Positions 16,791 through 26,083 of a stretch of 64,000 bases of DNA are shown here, one piece after another. This DNA comes from Holtiella tumoricola (GTDB taxonomy: Bacteria; Bacillota; Clostridia; Lachnospirales; Cellulosilyticaceae), in NCBI RefSeq assembly GCF_027857615.1, contig NZ_JAQIFT010000046.1, positions 1 to 64,000 on the forward strand, in the 5' to 3' direction. Under the pieces are notes generated by a model. That model searched no databases. It saw only the letters and a list, made by a program, of their open reading frames with translations, and had not been told where the DNA came from. The first letter of the stretch is position 1. Each line of letters starts with the position of its first letter. The position numbers and the translations under genes were made by a program.

Positions 16791-18047
16791 CTAAGCCTTT
16801 ATCTGAATAGGTATTTCTAATGTAAAGCAGCTTCCCTTACCATATTCTGAGGTTATTTTGATTTCTATATTCATGGTATTTGCTAAAGATTGTAGTAGGC
16901 TCAGTCCAATACCACTTCCATCAATACTTCTTCCTCTTACATCACTGCTTCTAAAGAAACGATCAAATATTCTCTTTTGGTCTTCATCTTTAATTCCAAT
17001 ACCCGTATCTTTTACACTGATTTTAATTTTTTTATTTTCTTGTTCTACCTTAAGCGTAATCACGCCACATTCTAATGTGTATTTAAAAGCATTCTCAAGC
17101 AAGATGGTTAGACATCTCTTCACCTTTACTCTATCCCATTCTACCCATGTAGACTGCAGTACCTCACTTTTTTCTAGTATGAATCTTTTATCCTGAATTT
17201 CACTTATATCTTCATAGAACTCACTTATTTCTTCAATAAATTGATTTAGTTCTATCTTCTCTACATTTAGATGGGTTCCTACATCTTCTTTAGATAAGAA
17301 GAGTAGGTCACTATTTAACTTTTCGAGTGCATGGACTTCATTCATAACCTGAGCTAGTTCTTCAAAGTGTTCTTCTATTTGATCGGTTCTATGTCTACTT
17401 AAAAGTTCTAATTGCCCTTTTATAACAGCTAGTGGTGTACGCATCTCATGAGAAGCATCTTGCACAAAAAATACCTGTTGGTCATAGGCACGTCTAATAG
17501 GTTTAAGGACTTTATTCGCTAAGTAGGTAGCGAGTCCAAAAGTCACCAGTAAGAGAATCAAAAGACTTAACCAAGTAGCTCTTACCAGTTGTTGCACAGA
17601 TTGAAGTTCAGCATCTACATTTAAAAGTAATTGCACAACTAAACCCTCTTTTATAAAGCTAACACCTCTATAGTAATACCCATCACTATCAAGTGTAATA
17701 ATACCTTCTGTTTCTTCACTTGGGAAGCTTGGATATTTACCTTCTCCAAAATAAACATGTGGGCTCTCATCCACTACTTCTCCATCTTTCCATACAAAAC
17801 TAATAATATCCGGTGTAAGTGGTGCAGGTAAAATAACTTCTTTATGTTCACCTTTGCCTTTTATAATTTTTTCATTGAGTATCATGTTACGATGGGTTAA
17901 AAGTTGTCTATCTACATTAGCAAACAAACGTGCACGATAAAAAACTTGAGTAAGCATGGCTAATGTTAAAAGGCTTACAAGTACTATACCGAAGCTTATT
18001 CCTATAATCTTTTTCTTAGTGGTCTTAAAAATATCTTGTCTACTCAT
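16791..18047 (-). CDS. Sensor histidine kinase of surface-acylation operon
   Basis: Membrane histidine kinase of the OmpR-partner class, 418 residues. An N-terminal membrane helix (about residues 12-36), an extracytoplasmic sensor of about 115 residues and a second helix (about 157-178) precede the HisKA domain with phospho-accepting His200 in DASHEMRTPLAVIKGQ. The ATPase domain carries N box ENAFKYT, DTGIGIKDED and GSGIGLSLLQ. I prefer the ATG at 18047, 1 bp after the regulator stop with AAGGTTG upstream, over the overlapping ATG at 18065. It is the last gene of an operon with an MBOAT/DHHW pair, so it may sense envelope state. Confidence 0.93.
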   Translation of the reverse strand: MSRQDIFKTTKKKIIGISFGIVLVSLLTLAMLTQVFYRARLFANVDRQLLTHRNMILNEKIIKGKGEHKEVILPAPLTPDIISFVWKDGEVVDESPHVYFGEGKYPSFPSEETEGIITLDSDGYYYRGVSFIKEGLVVQLLLNVDAELQSVQQLVRATWLSLLILLLVTFGLATYLANKVLKPIRRAYDQQVFFVQDASHEMRTPLAVIKGQLELLSRHRTDQIEEHFEELAQVMNEVHALEKLNSDLLFLSKEDVGTHLNVEKIELNQFIEEISEFYEDISEIQDKRFILEKSEVLQSTWVEWDRVKVKRCLTILLENAFKYTLECGVITLKVEQENKKIKISVKDTGIGIKDEDQKRIFDRFFRSSDVRGRSIDGSGIGLSLLQSLANTMNIEIKITSEYGKGSCFTLEIPIQIKA

Positions 18048-18048
18048 A

Positions 18049-18729
18049 TTATTCAACCTTATCATCTAATATATAGCCCATCCCCCTCTTGGTTACAATG
18101 TATTTATCATATTTAAAAGGGCTTAGACATTTTCGTAATCTACTCATATATACTTCAATAATATCTATAGATGCATCACTATTATATCCACAAATTCTCT
18201 CAAAAATCTGTTCTTTGAAAAGTAGTATGCCTTGATTTAACATTAAGTACTCCAACAGATGAAAGGTCTTTTCATTTAACTCAACCTTTTGATCTAATAC
18301 CCATACTTCTTTTTTATTAAGGTCTATGACCAAGTCCTTAAATTGAATATGGTTCGAACTTGTAATTTTACCTAAGCTTTTTAAAATAACGTAGAGCCTT
18401 GCCTTTAACTCTTCCATAAAAAATGGTTTTGTTAAGTAGTCTCTAGCACCTAAATTAAATGCTTTAAGCTTATCCCCTAAATCTTCTTTTGCCGTTAGTA
18501 CAATCACACCTATTGGCAACTTTTTCTTCTCTACATAACTTAATACACTTAATCCATCTTTTCCTGGTAACATCAAATCTAAAATCATTAAGTCATAGCT
18601 TTCTGCATCTAAATAGAGAATAGCCTCCTCTCCTGTGTAAACAGGTTGAATACTAAACTCCTCTTCTAAGTACTTCACAATATTGTGACTTACCTTTTGA
18701 TTATCTTCTACAAGAAGTACGCGTATCAC
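18049..18729 (-). CDS. OmpR-family response regulator
   Basis: Two-domain regulator of 226 residues. The receiver has the acidic pair in LLVEDN, phospho-acceptor Asp51 in MILDLMLPGKDG, Thr in VIVLTAKED and Lys in YLTKPF. The C-terminal winged helix (about residues 130-224) carries the OmpR recognition region IDIIEVYMSRLRKCL and the end TKRGMGYIL. Translation starts at a GTG after AGAGGTGA. It begins 11 bp after the DHHW gene and overlaps the kinase region, so acyltransferase and sensor genes share one transcript. A direct repeat before the operon (21501-21518) is a candidate binding site. Confidence 0.94.
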   Translation of the reverse strand: MIRVLLVEDNQKVSHNIVKYLEEEFSIQPVYTGEEAILYLDAESYDLMILDLMLPGKDGLSVLSYVEKKKLPIGVIVLTAKEDLGDKLKAFNLGARDYLTKPFFMEELKARLYVILKSLGKITSSNHIQFKDLVIDLNKKEVWVLDQKVELNEKTFHLLEYLMLNQGILLFKEQIFERICGYNSDASIDIIEVYMSRLRKCLSPFKYDKYIVTKRGMGYILDDKVE

Positions 18730-18740
18730 ACTTTCACCTC

Positions 18741-19934
18741 TTACTGTATTGTTTTCATAGATTTATAAACATAAAGAACTACATCTGGTTGATAATCATC
18801 TATATAATTTAATAAATCTTCTTTAAAATATCTTGTATCAATCATTCTAGTCTCTTCAAACATAGTAGAAAGAAAAGCTGAAAAAGGAAGTGCAAAAGAA
18901 TCTTTTACAATTAATACTTTCTTTCCTTCTTTTTGAAGTTTATTTTTTATGATGACTTCTGGATAATCCCCTCCAAAGTAACTTGCATATCTATTAGTAT
19001 AAACACTTTCTTCCTCATCTAACAAGCTGTGTTTGAGTATGGTTTCCTCAAAAGTTCCTGCATACGTTGTACTTGAATCACTTTTATTGATAGTGACTTC
19101 ATAATCTGTATTAAACTTTGGCGTGATGAGGGTATAGTTATCTACGCCTGCGTATAGTCTCCCTACACGTCTACCTTGTGAACCTAAGAAGAAGTTTTTA
19201 TAAGTCTTTTTATTGTAAGATTTTAAGTCAGTATAACTCCCATCTTGATTTAAATCTAAGCTATATCTTTCATTTAATATCTGAGTAACTTTATCGGTTG
19301 CCCAAAAAGCTGTCTCTGTTCTCCAATGGTGATCCGTCTTAAAGAATAAAGTCGATAAGTCTAAACCATCCTCTTTAACATTCTCACGCAAATCTATAAA
19401 GTCTATATCATTTTCTTCAAGCTTACTTAAAAATTCATCTGTATTTTTCTTAGAGTAATCCACTACTGATGGTGGTAATGTTGTATAGTCTTCTATAACC
19501 TTAAGAGGTGTTTGTACGAAAAGTAGTGGTATTCCCTCTTGTTTTAGTGCTTTATTTATCTCTACTAACCCATTTAAAGATTGTTCATAATCAAATGGGA
19601 ACGTAATAAAATGTAAATTCTCATCTTGATCTTTCACAACTACATTGGATGGATTAGCATCCCTAATATAATCCCTACCTAATAATCTCTCTATTAATCC
19701 ATAAAGATCAACATAAAGTTCTTTCAACCAAAAGTTATCTGTTACGCCCTCTTCCATCCCCTCTGTAAACCCACTGACAAGACTTTCCCCAGAAGGATTG
19801 GACGTATATTGATCTTTAATAGAATATATCACTGAGGCAGCAATTGTCTTACCATTTTTAAGAACAGTCATACCCCCTCCTAATAAAAGTGCTATACAAA
19901 ATAAAATAATCGTCCAATACTGTATTTTTTTCAT
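18741..19934 (-). CDS. DHHW family surface O-acylation protein
   Basis: Single-pass membrane-anchored, mainly extracytoplasmic protein of 397 residues, DHHW/AlgX-J-like SGNH-hydrolase fold. An N-terminal hydrophobic segment (about residues 7-25) anchors it, and the name-giving KTDHHWRTETAFWA motif near residue 200 is intact; a Ser in KDSFALPFSAFL near residue 350 fits the SGNH arrangement. Such proteins work with MBOAT acyltransferases to move acetyl groups onto a secreted polysaccharide or wall polymer. The MBOAT gene lies 100 bp upstream in the same direction. Which polymer is modified cannot be told. Confidence 0.87.
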   Translation of the reverse strand: MKKIQYWTIILFCIALLLGGGMTVLKNGKTIAASVIYSIKDQYTSNPSGESLVSGFTEGMEEGVTDNFWLKELYVDLYGLIERLLGRDYIRDANPSNVVVKDQDENLHFITFPFDYEQSLNGLVEINKALKQEGIPLLFVQTPLKVIEDYTTLPPSVVDYSKKNTDEFLSKLEENDIDFIDLRENVKEDGLDLSTLFFKTDHHWRTETAFWATDKVTQILNERYSLDLNQDGSYTDLKSYNKKTYKNFFLGSQGRRVGRLYAGVDNYTLITPKFNTDYEVTINKSDSSTTYAGTFEETILKHSLLDEEESVYTNRYASYFGGDYPEVIIKNKLQKEGKKVLIVKDSFALPFSAFLSTMFEETRMIDTRYFKEDLLNYIDDYQPDVVLYVYKSMKTIQ

Positions 19935-20034
19935 TCTGCTATCTCCCTCCTGAATTTCTTTTAATCCAATAGTCTACTCTTAAGTTCTTACCTATTTCTA
20001 AGCATTTGCTTTATTTTTGTACAACGGTTTAATA

Positions 20035-21447
20035 TTAAAAATTGAAATAGATGAAAGGATTGTAGTTCCCTTTAACGAGATAAGCTACTGCAATGACTGT
20101 TACGATACTTAATCCTACTCTATAAATAACCTGTAAACTTGTATGTTCTGTTAATTGATATCGATCTACCCATTCTTTAAGAGGTAAGCAACAAATAGCA
20201 CCTATAATAAGCAATATAAAGTTCTCTTGTAGATATAAGTTTGCTAAACTTCCTAAGAAGGTCACTTGTTCGAATCCAAACATCACTTTTAAGTACTGTA
20301 TCGCTTGTATTAAGGAGTCTGCTCTAAAGAATACCCATCCGATTAACACAAGTAAGAGGGTATAAATATGTCCTACAAATGGTAACTTGGTTAATTTCTT
20401 TTCTAATCCTCCAACCTTCTCTGTCATTATAAGTAAACCAAAATAAAGTCCCCATACAATAAATGTCCAGTTCGCACCATGCCATATACCTGTTAATCCC
20501 CATACAATCAATAAATTACATATAAGGCGATTCTTCTTCGCTACACGACTCCCCCCTAAAGGAATATATACATAATCTCTAAACCATGAGCCTAAAGAAA
20601 TATGCCATCTTCTCCAAAACTCAGAGATGGTCTTTGCTGTATAAGGTCCTCTAAAGTTCTCACAAAAATGGAACCCAAACATCCTTCCAAGTCCTATAGC
20701 CATATCTGAATAACCACTAAAATCAAAGTATACTTGAAGCATATAGCTTATTGCGCCTAACCATGCAAATACTACTGATAACTGCCCATCTGGTAATCCA
20801 AAAGCTTTATCTGCCACTAATGCAAAGTTATTAGCTAAAATAACCTTTTTACCTAACCCTTCTGCAAATCTTATAACCCCTTCTGCAAAGTCCTCTACGT
20901 TCTCTCTCCTTTCTCTTAACTCCTCTGCTACTGTCTCATAACGTACAATAGGCCCTGCTATAAGTTGAGGGAATAAAGCGATATAAAGTCCCACATCTAA
21001 TACATTTTTAAGTGCTCTCCCTTTACCTCTATAAATATCCATAACATAAGATATACCTTGGAATGTAAAGAACGATATACCTATTGGTAAGATTACATTA
21101 GGTACATTCCAATCTACTTGGAGTACACTATTGCAAGTCGCTACAGCAAATCCTAAGTATTTAAAAATACCTAAAATACCTAGATTAAAGACCAACATAG
21201 CTACAATCATGATCTGTACCTTACGGCTTCCTTTTGGCAAGCTTTCTGCAAACCTTCCAAATACATAGTTCCCTAAGATACATACTAAAAGTAATACGAT
21301 ATATTTAGGCTCTCCCCATGCATAGAATCCAAGACTCACACACAGTAGAAAGTAATTTTTCCATTTTCTTGTACCACATAATCCATAATAAATTAATAAA
21401 ATACAAGGTAAGCAAATAAATAAAAAGATAATACTTGAAAACAGCAT
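20035..21447 (-). CDS. MBOAT family O-acyltransferase
   Basis: Polytopic membrane acyltransferase of the MBOAT (AlgI/DltB-like) family, 470 residues with about ten to twelve hydrophobic segments. The catalytic histidine lies in WGLTGIWHGANWTFIVWG; upstream is the family stretch FWRRWHISLGSWFRDYVYIPLGG. It should carry acyl groups, probably acetyl, across the membrane for transfer by the DHHW partner encoded next. RBS AAGGAG lies before the ATG. No dlt genes are nearby, so D-alanylation of teichoic acid is unlikely. It is first in a four-gene operon that includes its probable two-component regulator. Confidence 0.93.
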   Translation of the reverse strand: MLFSSIIFLFICLPCILLIYYGLCGTRKWKNYFLLCVSLGFYAWGEPKYIVLLLVCILGNYVFGRFAESLPKGSRKVQIMIVAMLVFNLGILGIFKYLGFAVATCNSVLQVDWNVPNVILPIGISFFTFQGISYVMDIYRGKGRALKNVLDVGLYIALFPQLIAGPIVRYETVAEELRERRENVEDFAEGVIRFAEGLGKKVILANNFALVADKAFGLPDGQLSVVFAWLGAISYMLQVYFDFSGYSDMAIGLGRMFGFHFCENFRGPYTAKTISEFWRRWHISLGSWFRDYVYIPLGGSRVAKKNRLICNLLIVWGLTGIWHGANWTFIVWGLYFGLLIMTEKVGGLEKKLTKLPFVGHIYTLLLVLIGWVFFRADSLIQAIQYLKVMFGFEQVTFLGSLANLYLQENFILLIIGAICCLPLKEWVDRYQLTEHTSLQVIYRVGLSIVTVIAVAYLVKGNYNPFIYFNF

Positions 21448-21486
21448 CCTTCATTCTCCTTTATCATTTCAGTTTGACTGTTATTA

Positions 21487-21518
21487 AGTATATCTTCCTT
21501 AGCTGAACAAAAGCTGAA
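21487..21518 (-). promoter_or_regulatory. Direct-repeat regulator site and -10 before MBOAT operon
   Basis: On the minus strand TTCAGCT occurs twice with a 4-bp spacer (11-bp period, 21501-21518), upstream of TATACT (21487-21492). The -35 region is poor and overlaps the repeat. An 11-bp-spaced direct repeat overlapping -35 is the usual architecture for activation by OmpR-family regulators, and one is encoded in this operon. Confidence 0.45.
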
Positions 21519-21521
21519 TAC

Positions 21522-21570
21522 ACAAAAAGCTCCTTCTTATGCCTATTAAGGCGTTTTAAGAGGGAGCTTT
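21522..21570 (-). terminator. Terminator after MFS gene
   Basis: On the minus strand AAAGCTCC(C)TCTTA pairs with TAAGAAGGAGCTTT around an inner GCCT/AGGC pair, followed by TTTTTGTGT. It lies 28 bp beyond the MFS stop and just upstream of the MBOAT operon promoter. Confidence 0.82.
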
Positions 21571-21597
21571 GCTCTATAATTATCTTATTTTGTTATT

Positions 21598-22797
21598 TTA
21601 AATCTTCATAGCTTGCTCTGGTTCTATTTGCTTATATTGTTTCGCACGTTTCCAAAATAGCATCAGGCAAATAAAGAACATAATCATGCTACCTAATAAG
21701 ATGAAAAAGGCTAAGCGCATGCCTATTAAGTCTACTACTTTTCCAAATACTAGATTAAATCCTATATCAAATAATGTGGCAATACTAATAATCATACCCG
21801 TTGCAGATGCAATGCATTCTTTTTCATAGTAATTTTGAAGCATTAATACAAGGGTTGGATATAAAATAGAAAAAGCTAAGCCTGCACTACTTAATACAAC
21901 GACTGTAGAACTTCCTCCTACTATACCTATCCCATATAGAATAGTGGCTATTCCACCAAAGATTATAATACTTCTTTCTACACCTAACTTCTGTACAACA
22001 GGTGCGAAAATTAGTCTTCCTACCGTTATACCGCCAAAGAAAATAGAAAGTAATACCGCTGCCTGGTTTGTTTGAATCCCTAAACCATTAATGCCATAAA
22101 GTAAAAACCAATTAAGTATACCGTGTTCTGCAATAAAGTAAAAACCAAAAATTAAAATACAATAGATAAAAGCTGGATTTTTTAAAATGCTCTTATAAGA
22201 GATGGACTCTTTTTCTTTTTGAGTAACCTGAGGCATATTAAAGAAAAAGAGAATAAGCATACTCACTAGCGCCCCACCTAGTAATACACCATTTACTAGC
22301 TTCCAGTTTACAATATCAACTGCTGCTCGACCGACTATATTTTGTGCGCCACTTGTTCCTATTCCTTGAACAAAGAAAAGGATATTTACAATAAGCCCTG
22401 GTGATGCAGCAAAAATAACAGGTACTAAAATATTAATCGTTGTATTCATCAACGTAGATGTACCCATACATAAGAACATTCCTACTAACAGTAAAGGGTA
22501 GCTCTCACTTGTTACAAAAAGTAGTGCACCTATCATCCATACGCCTAGTGTCATCAAAAAGACCTTTTTCTTATTGAAGTGATCGAGCAAATTGCCACCA
22601 CATAATAAGAAAACTAAATTGCCTAAATAACTTACTGTGACAATAAGAGATAGTTCTGTTGTAGATAAACTAAAATGGTTTTGAAATACAGCTGAAAAAA
22701 TACCTCTTAGACTATCACTTGCACCCAGAACAATCATACATAATCCAAAACCTATAAAAGCTATATATCTTTTATGTTCTGCTATTTTCTCTTTCAT
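21598..22797 (-). CDS. MFS transporter
   Basis: Major facilitator superfamily permease of 399 residues with about 12 hydrophobic segments in two halves. The loop after helix 2 reads GNLLDHFNKKKVFLM, a version of the MFS motif G-x-x-x-D-R-x-G-R/K. Substrate is not identifiable. The start at 22797 has GAGGT six bases upstream and is preferred to the ATG four codons earlier. It follows the PHP phosphatase gene on the same strand with a 75-bp gap and ends in its own terminator. Confidence 0.85.
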   Translation of the reverse strand: MKEKIAEHKRYIAFIGFGLCMIVLGASDSLRGIFSAVFQNHFSLSTTELSLIVTVSYLGNLVFLLCGGNLLDHFNKKKVFLMTLGVWMIGALLFVTSESYPLLLVGMFLCMGTSTLMNTTINILVPVIFAASPGLIVNILFFVQGIGTSGAQNIVGRAAVDIVNWKLVNGVLLGGALVSMLILFFFNMPQVTQKEKESISYKSILKNPAFIYCILIFGFYFIAEHGILNWFLLYGINGLGIQTNQAAVLLSIFFGGITVGRLIFAPVVQKLGVERSIIIFGGIATILYGIGIVGGSSTVVVLSSAGLAFSILYPTLVLMLQNYYEKECIASATGMIISIATLFDIGFNLVFGKVVDLIGMRLAFFILLGSMIMFFICLMLFWKRAKQYKQIEPEQAMKI

Positions 22798-22884
22798 TTT
22801 AGACCTCATTTATTTGTTTAATATAAATAAATTTCTAAAGTTCAGCTTGTTTCAACTCCCTCTGAGCTTTAGAAATCATTAGAT

Positions 22885-23691
22885 TTATTCTATATCCTTG
22901 AAGATAGGCTTTCTCTTTTCAAATGTTGTAATTGTTTTAAAACCTGCTATCTTGATAACTTCTAATCCTTCTTTAACTGCACATCCAATATGTTGTAAGT
23001 AATGTCCATCACATCCTATTGTAATAATTTCTCCACCACATTCTTTGTACAACTTAACAAGTTCCAAATCAGGCATAGACCTTTTCATAGGTTGAAAAAA
23101 TCCTGATGCATTGACCTCTATACCTTTTCCTCTATGAATCAATAGTTTATAAAGTGCTTCCACTCGCTCTTTAAAAAGATTCATATCTGGGTAACTTCCC
23201 AATTGGTTATAGGCATAACGCATAGGATACGTAATATGCCCCATGACATCAAAATCATAAGAGGTAGCCAGTTCTATTAAATAATCTAAATAGTGTTCAT
23301 ATACCTTACAGATATCCATCTTAGAAAAATCATACTCTCCTACATCTAAGGCATCTTCTAAGTTATGTACAGAACCTATAATAAAATCCAATTCATAATT
23401 TGCTAGGAAGTTTCTATATTCATCTGGCGAAGCTTGAGGCTGACCAACTTCTATCCCCGCCCTTACAATAAGCTTATCCTTATAAGTTTCTTTAGCTCTT
23501 GCAATATCTTTATACAAATTTACAAGATCCAACTCCCTACTATACTTCTTATCTTGGAACATATCATAATGATCTGTAATCGCAATCTCCTTAAGTCCTT
23601 TTCGGATTGCTTCTTCACAAAGGACATGTATTTCTTCATGTCCATCAAAAGAGTATTTGGAATGCATATGATAATCTGCTAAGTACATCAT
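22885..23691 (-). CDS. PHP-domain phosphatase, HisJ-like
   Basis: Cytoplasmic PHP-fold metallohydrolase, 268 residues, the size of histidinol-phosphatase HisJ/HisK. Metal ligands are visible in DYHMHSKYSFDG, AITDHYDMF, the FIIGSVHNLE histidine, MGHITYP and IGCDGHY. PHP enzymes of this size dephosphorylate histidinol phosphate or other small phosphomonoesters. No other histidine gene is in the window, so another phosphate ester is equally possible. RBS AGAGGAG precedes tandem ATG codons. It lies between the MgtC-family gene and the MFS gene. Confidence 0.85.
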   Translation of the reverse strand: MMYLADYHMHSKYSFDGHEEIHVLCEEAIRKGLKEIAITDHYDMFQDKKYSRELDLVNLYKDIARAKETYKDKLIVRAGIEVGQPQASPDEYRNFLANYELDFIIGSVHNLEDALDVGEYDFSKMDICKVYEHYLDYLIELATSYDFDVMGHITYPMRYAYNQLGSYPDMNLFKERVEALYKLLIHRGKGIEVNASGFFQPMKRSMPDLELVKLYKECGGEIITIGCDGHYLQHIGCAVKEGLEVIKIAGFKTITTFEKRKPIFKDIE

Positions 23692-23715
23692 CTATTCTCC
23701 TCTACGTAAATTAGA

Positions 23716-24411
23716 TTAGCGGATCTCTTCTATGTAGTCTAATCCTTTTATATGTTCTAGTTCCACTAGAATACTATTATGATCCTTTTTTGTACCTAAG
23801 TCTAGTTCCATTGTTACTGCTACATCTTCACTTTTAAATGTATTTTGGCCATCCCGATGCATAGAGCGAATAACAAACTCTTTAGACTTAATATATTCCA
23901 TGACCTCAGTCATTCCACCTTCCGGACTTAATTCCATATATATTTCAAGAACTCTATTATGTTTTTCTTGATATCTACTAGCTTTTTCTAGTACTTTAAC
24001 TGCAACCATAATAAGGATAAAGCCTACACATGCCCCATAAATAAATCCTGCTCCAATTGCAAGTCCTAATGTTGCTACAGTCCAAAGACTTGCTGCTGTT
24101 GTAAGTCCCTTGACTTGGTTCTTACCTGTTACAATAATTGTTCCTACCCCTAGGAAACCTACACCACTAATAACTTGTGCTGCCATACGAGATGCATCTA
24201 TTGTATCTCCGCTACGTACACATAAATACTCATTGGTTACCATAGCCATTGCAGCACCTAAACAAACTACAGCAAAGGTACGTATACCTGCTGTCTGCCT
24301 TTTAGTAGCTCTTTCTGCACCTACTATTCCACCTAGAATAACAGCTAAACTGAGTCGTAATAATATAGAAGCATAATTAAATTCTTCTAAATACGCCAAG
24401 ATGCCTACCAT
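23716..24411 (-). CDS. MgtC/SapB family membrane protein
   Basis: Membrane protein of 231 residues. Four or five N-terminal helices include the family signature GGIVGAERATKRQTAGIRTFAVVCLGAA, followed by ISGVGFLGVGTIIV and a soluble C-terminal ACT-like domain (about residues 145-231). MgtC proteins are tied to magnesium limitation and inhibit the F-type ATPase in some pathogens; many family members remain undefined. It starts 20 bp downstream of the 522-residue orphan gene, so it may share that transcript. Confidence 0.9.
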   Translation of the reverse strand: MVGILAYLEEFNYASILLRLSLAVILGGIVGAERATKRQTAGIRTFAVVCLGAAMAMVTNEYLCVRSGDTIDASRMAAQVISGVGFLGVGTIIVTGKNQVKGLTTAASLWTVATLGLAIGAGFIYGACVGFILIMVAVKVLEKASRYQEKHNRVLEIYMELSPEGGMTEVMEYIKSKEFVIRSMHRDGQNTFKSEDVAVTMELDLGTKKDHNSILVELEHIKGLDYIEEIR

Positions 24412-24431
24412 CCCTCTTCCTTCTTTCTGTT

Positions 24432-26000
24432 TTAATCCTCAAATAGCTCAACTGTCACTACATGCTCCATAAACTTATAGCGGAACCTCACCACTGTATT
24501 ATCTTTTTCTATTTTGAAAGTCCCTTTATTTGATGAACCACTTCTTGGATAGGTATCATAACAATACGTTGCTGACAACGTTCCATAAGTTGAAACAGCA
24601 TAATCGAACTCACCTGCAAATGGCATCACTACAGAAAGTGTATAAGTATTGTCCCCTATATAATACATACGTGTCACTTCACTATTTGAATCATTCTGTA
24701 CTGCACCTACATGTGGTTGAAAACTACCATAAACCACTACCTTCTCAGGAAGTTTCATACCTGTTTCTTCATCATAGACTTCATGGCATCCATAGTGAAT
24801 AAGATCTGATGGATTAGCTGCTTGCTTTCTTAGCTCATCACTAGTTTCCCACAGTTTCTTAACTGTCTCTTCTTGACCAAATCCCATTGGGCAAGCTTCG
24901 CTCTTCGTATTGATTTGATAATAATCTTGAGTATCCCATTCACCATTATCAGCGCGTTGCATTTTAACTGCCGCACGATTTAGTGTTCTTCTAAATGGTA
25001 CTTCGAAGTATGCGTTAGGATTATTAATAGCTGTCCATTTATAGGTATACTCTAGGAAATGGCTTTGTCCTTTTTCATCTTGGTTTGCAAACCAACCAAT
25101 CTGATCATACCCCCACCAATCTTTCCATGCTCTTTCCTCATAAGTGTAGTCATCAAAATTATCTACAACCTTACCGCCCCAGTTATCATATTCCATTAAA
25201 AATGGCATAGCATCTGCTGACCAACCATTTGGGTTTTCCCCACCTTCACTAAAGCCTTCACGTACCATTACCAGTTTCTCACCTTCTCTATCAAGTAAAG
25301 GTACTCTTGTAAATGGCATAGCATTGTAATCTAATAAGAGTTTGCCATTTATACTAATGCCATGGCTATGGGCATCCATCAGTACTAAATGACGTCGCCC
25401 ATGAAGCTTTGCATAGTCACGAATCATTTGCATTAATTCTTGCATCTTCTTCATGCCACGATCATTTGCTGTATAAAGGTGAATTTGTCCCATATGTAGT
25501 GCTTCATAACCTGCATCTATATAACGTGTTGCACGATAATAGAACCACATTCTTGCCTCTAAGCGATTAAGATCTGGAATCCCACCTTCATCTCCCCAAA
25601 TAAACCCATTTGGCTTCTCTGGGAAAAGCATATCAGCTACTCTAAATCCTCTATCTTCTACTGGTAATCCAAAAGCTTCAAATACATAAGCCGGTACTTT
25701 AAAGCGATCTTCGTAAAAATAAACTGCTTCAAAAATACAAGCTTGTAAAATAATCTCCGGATCTACTTCATGTACACGATCAGCTAAGTACTTAGACTTT
25801 GCAAAGTGTTCCTCATCACATTCATCTGGCTCCCATATACCTGAAGCACGCCCAACAAACTTCACACCCATATTTTTAAGTGCTCTAAGGTCATCTTCTA
25901 ATGTTTTGGTATGAATAAAAAATGCTGCAGATACAGAACGTGATAAATAATTCTCTAATACTTCCTTTGAAATTGTTGTATCAAATGTATAGTTTTTCAT
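24432..26000 (-). CDS. Uncharacterised glycosidase-like protein
   Basis: Function unknown. The 522-residue product has no signal peptide or membrane helix and should be cytoplasmic. Residues about 25-330 alternate hydrophobic strands with acidic and aromatic motifs (FVGRASGIWEPDE, FIWGDEGGIPDLN, LVLMDAHSHG, FLMEYDNWGG), as in TIM-barrel glycoside hydrolases; carboxylates near 130 and 275 are candidate catalytic residues. The last 120 residues look like a beta-rich accessory domain. RBS GGGAGGA is present. It follows an aminopeptidase, an alpha-mannosidase and a GH4 gene with short gaps, suggesting a role in the same oligosaccharide breakdown. I can name no CAZy family. Confidence 0.75.
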   Translation of the reverse strand: MKNYTFDTTISKEVLENYLSRSVSAAFFIHTKTLEDDLRALKNMGVKFVGRASGIWEPDECDEEHFAKSKYLADRVHEVDPEIILQACIFEAVYFYEDRFKVPAYVFEAFGLPVEDRGFRVADMLFPEKPNGFIWGDEGGIPDLNRLEARMWFYYRATRYIDAGYEALHMGQIHLYTANDRGMKKMQELMQMIRDYAKLHGRRHLVLMDAHSHGISINGKLLLDYNAMPFTRVPLLDREGEKLVMVREGFSEGGENPNGWSADAMPFLMEYDNWGGKVVDNFDDYTYEERAWKDWWGYDQIGWFANQDEKGQSHFLEYTYKWTAINNPNAYFEVPFRRTLNRAAVKMQRADNGEWDTQDYYQINTKSEACPMGFGQEETVKKLWETSDELRKQAANPSDLIHYGCHEVYDEETGMKLPEKVVVYGSFQPHVGAVQNDSNSEVTRMYYIGDNTYTLSVVMPFAGEFDYAVSTYGTLSATYCYDTYPRSGSSNKGTFKIEKDNTVVRFRYKFMEHVVTVELFED

Positions 26001-26083
26001 GCTGTCCTCCCTAACTTATTCTAAATATTATCTCACTCTATTCTAAAACTATAAAATCTCACTATCTAGCAACCTCTCAAACT

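Noticed and set aside
22885..23691. Firm assignment as histidinol-phosphatase (hisJ)
   Set aside because: No histidine genes are nearby, and PHP enzymes of this size act on various phosphates, so I kept a general name.
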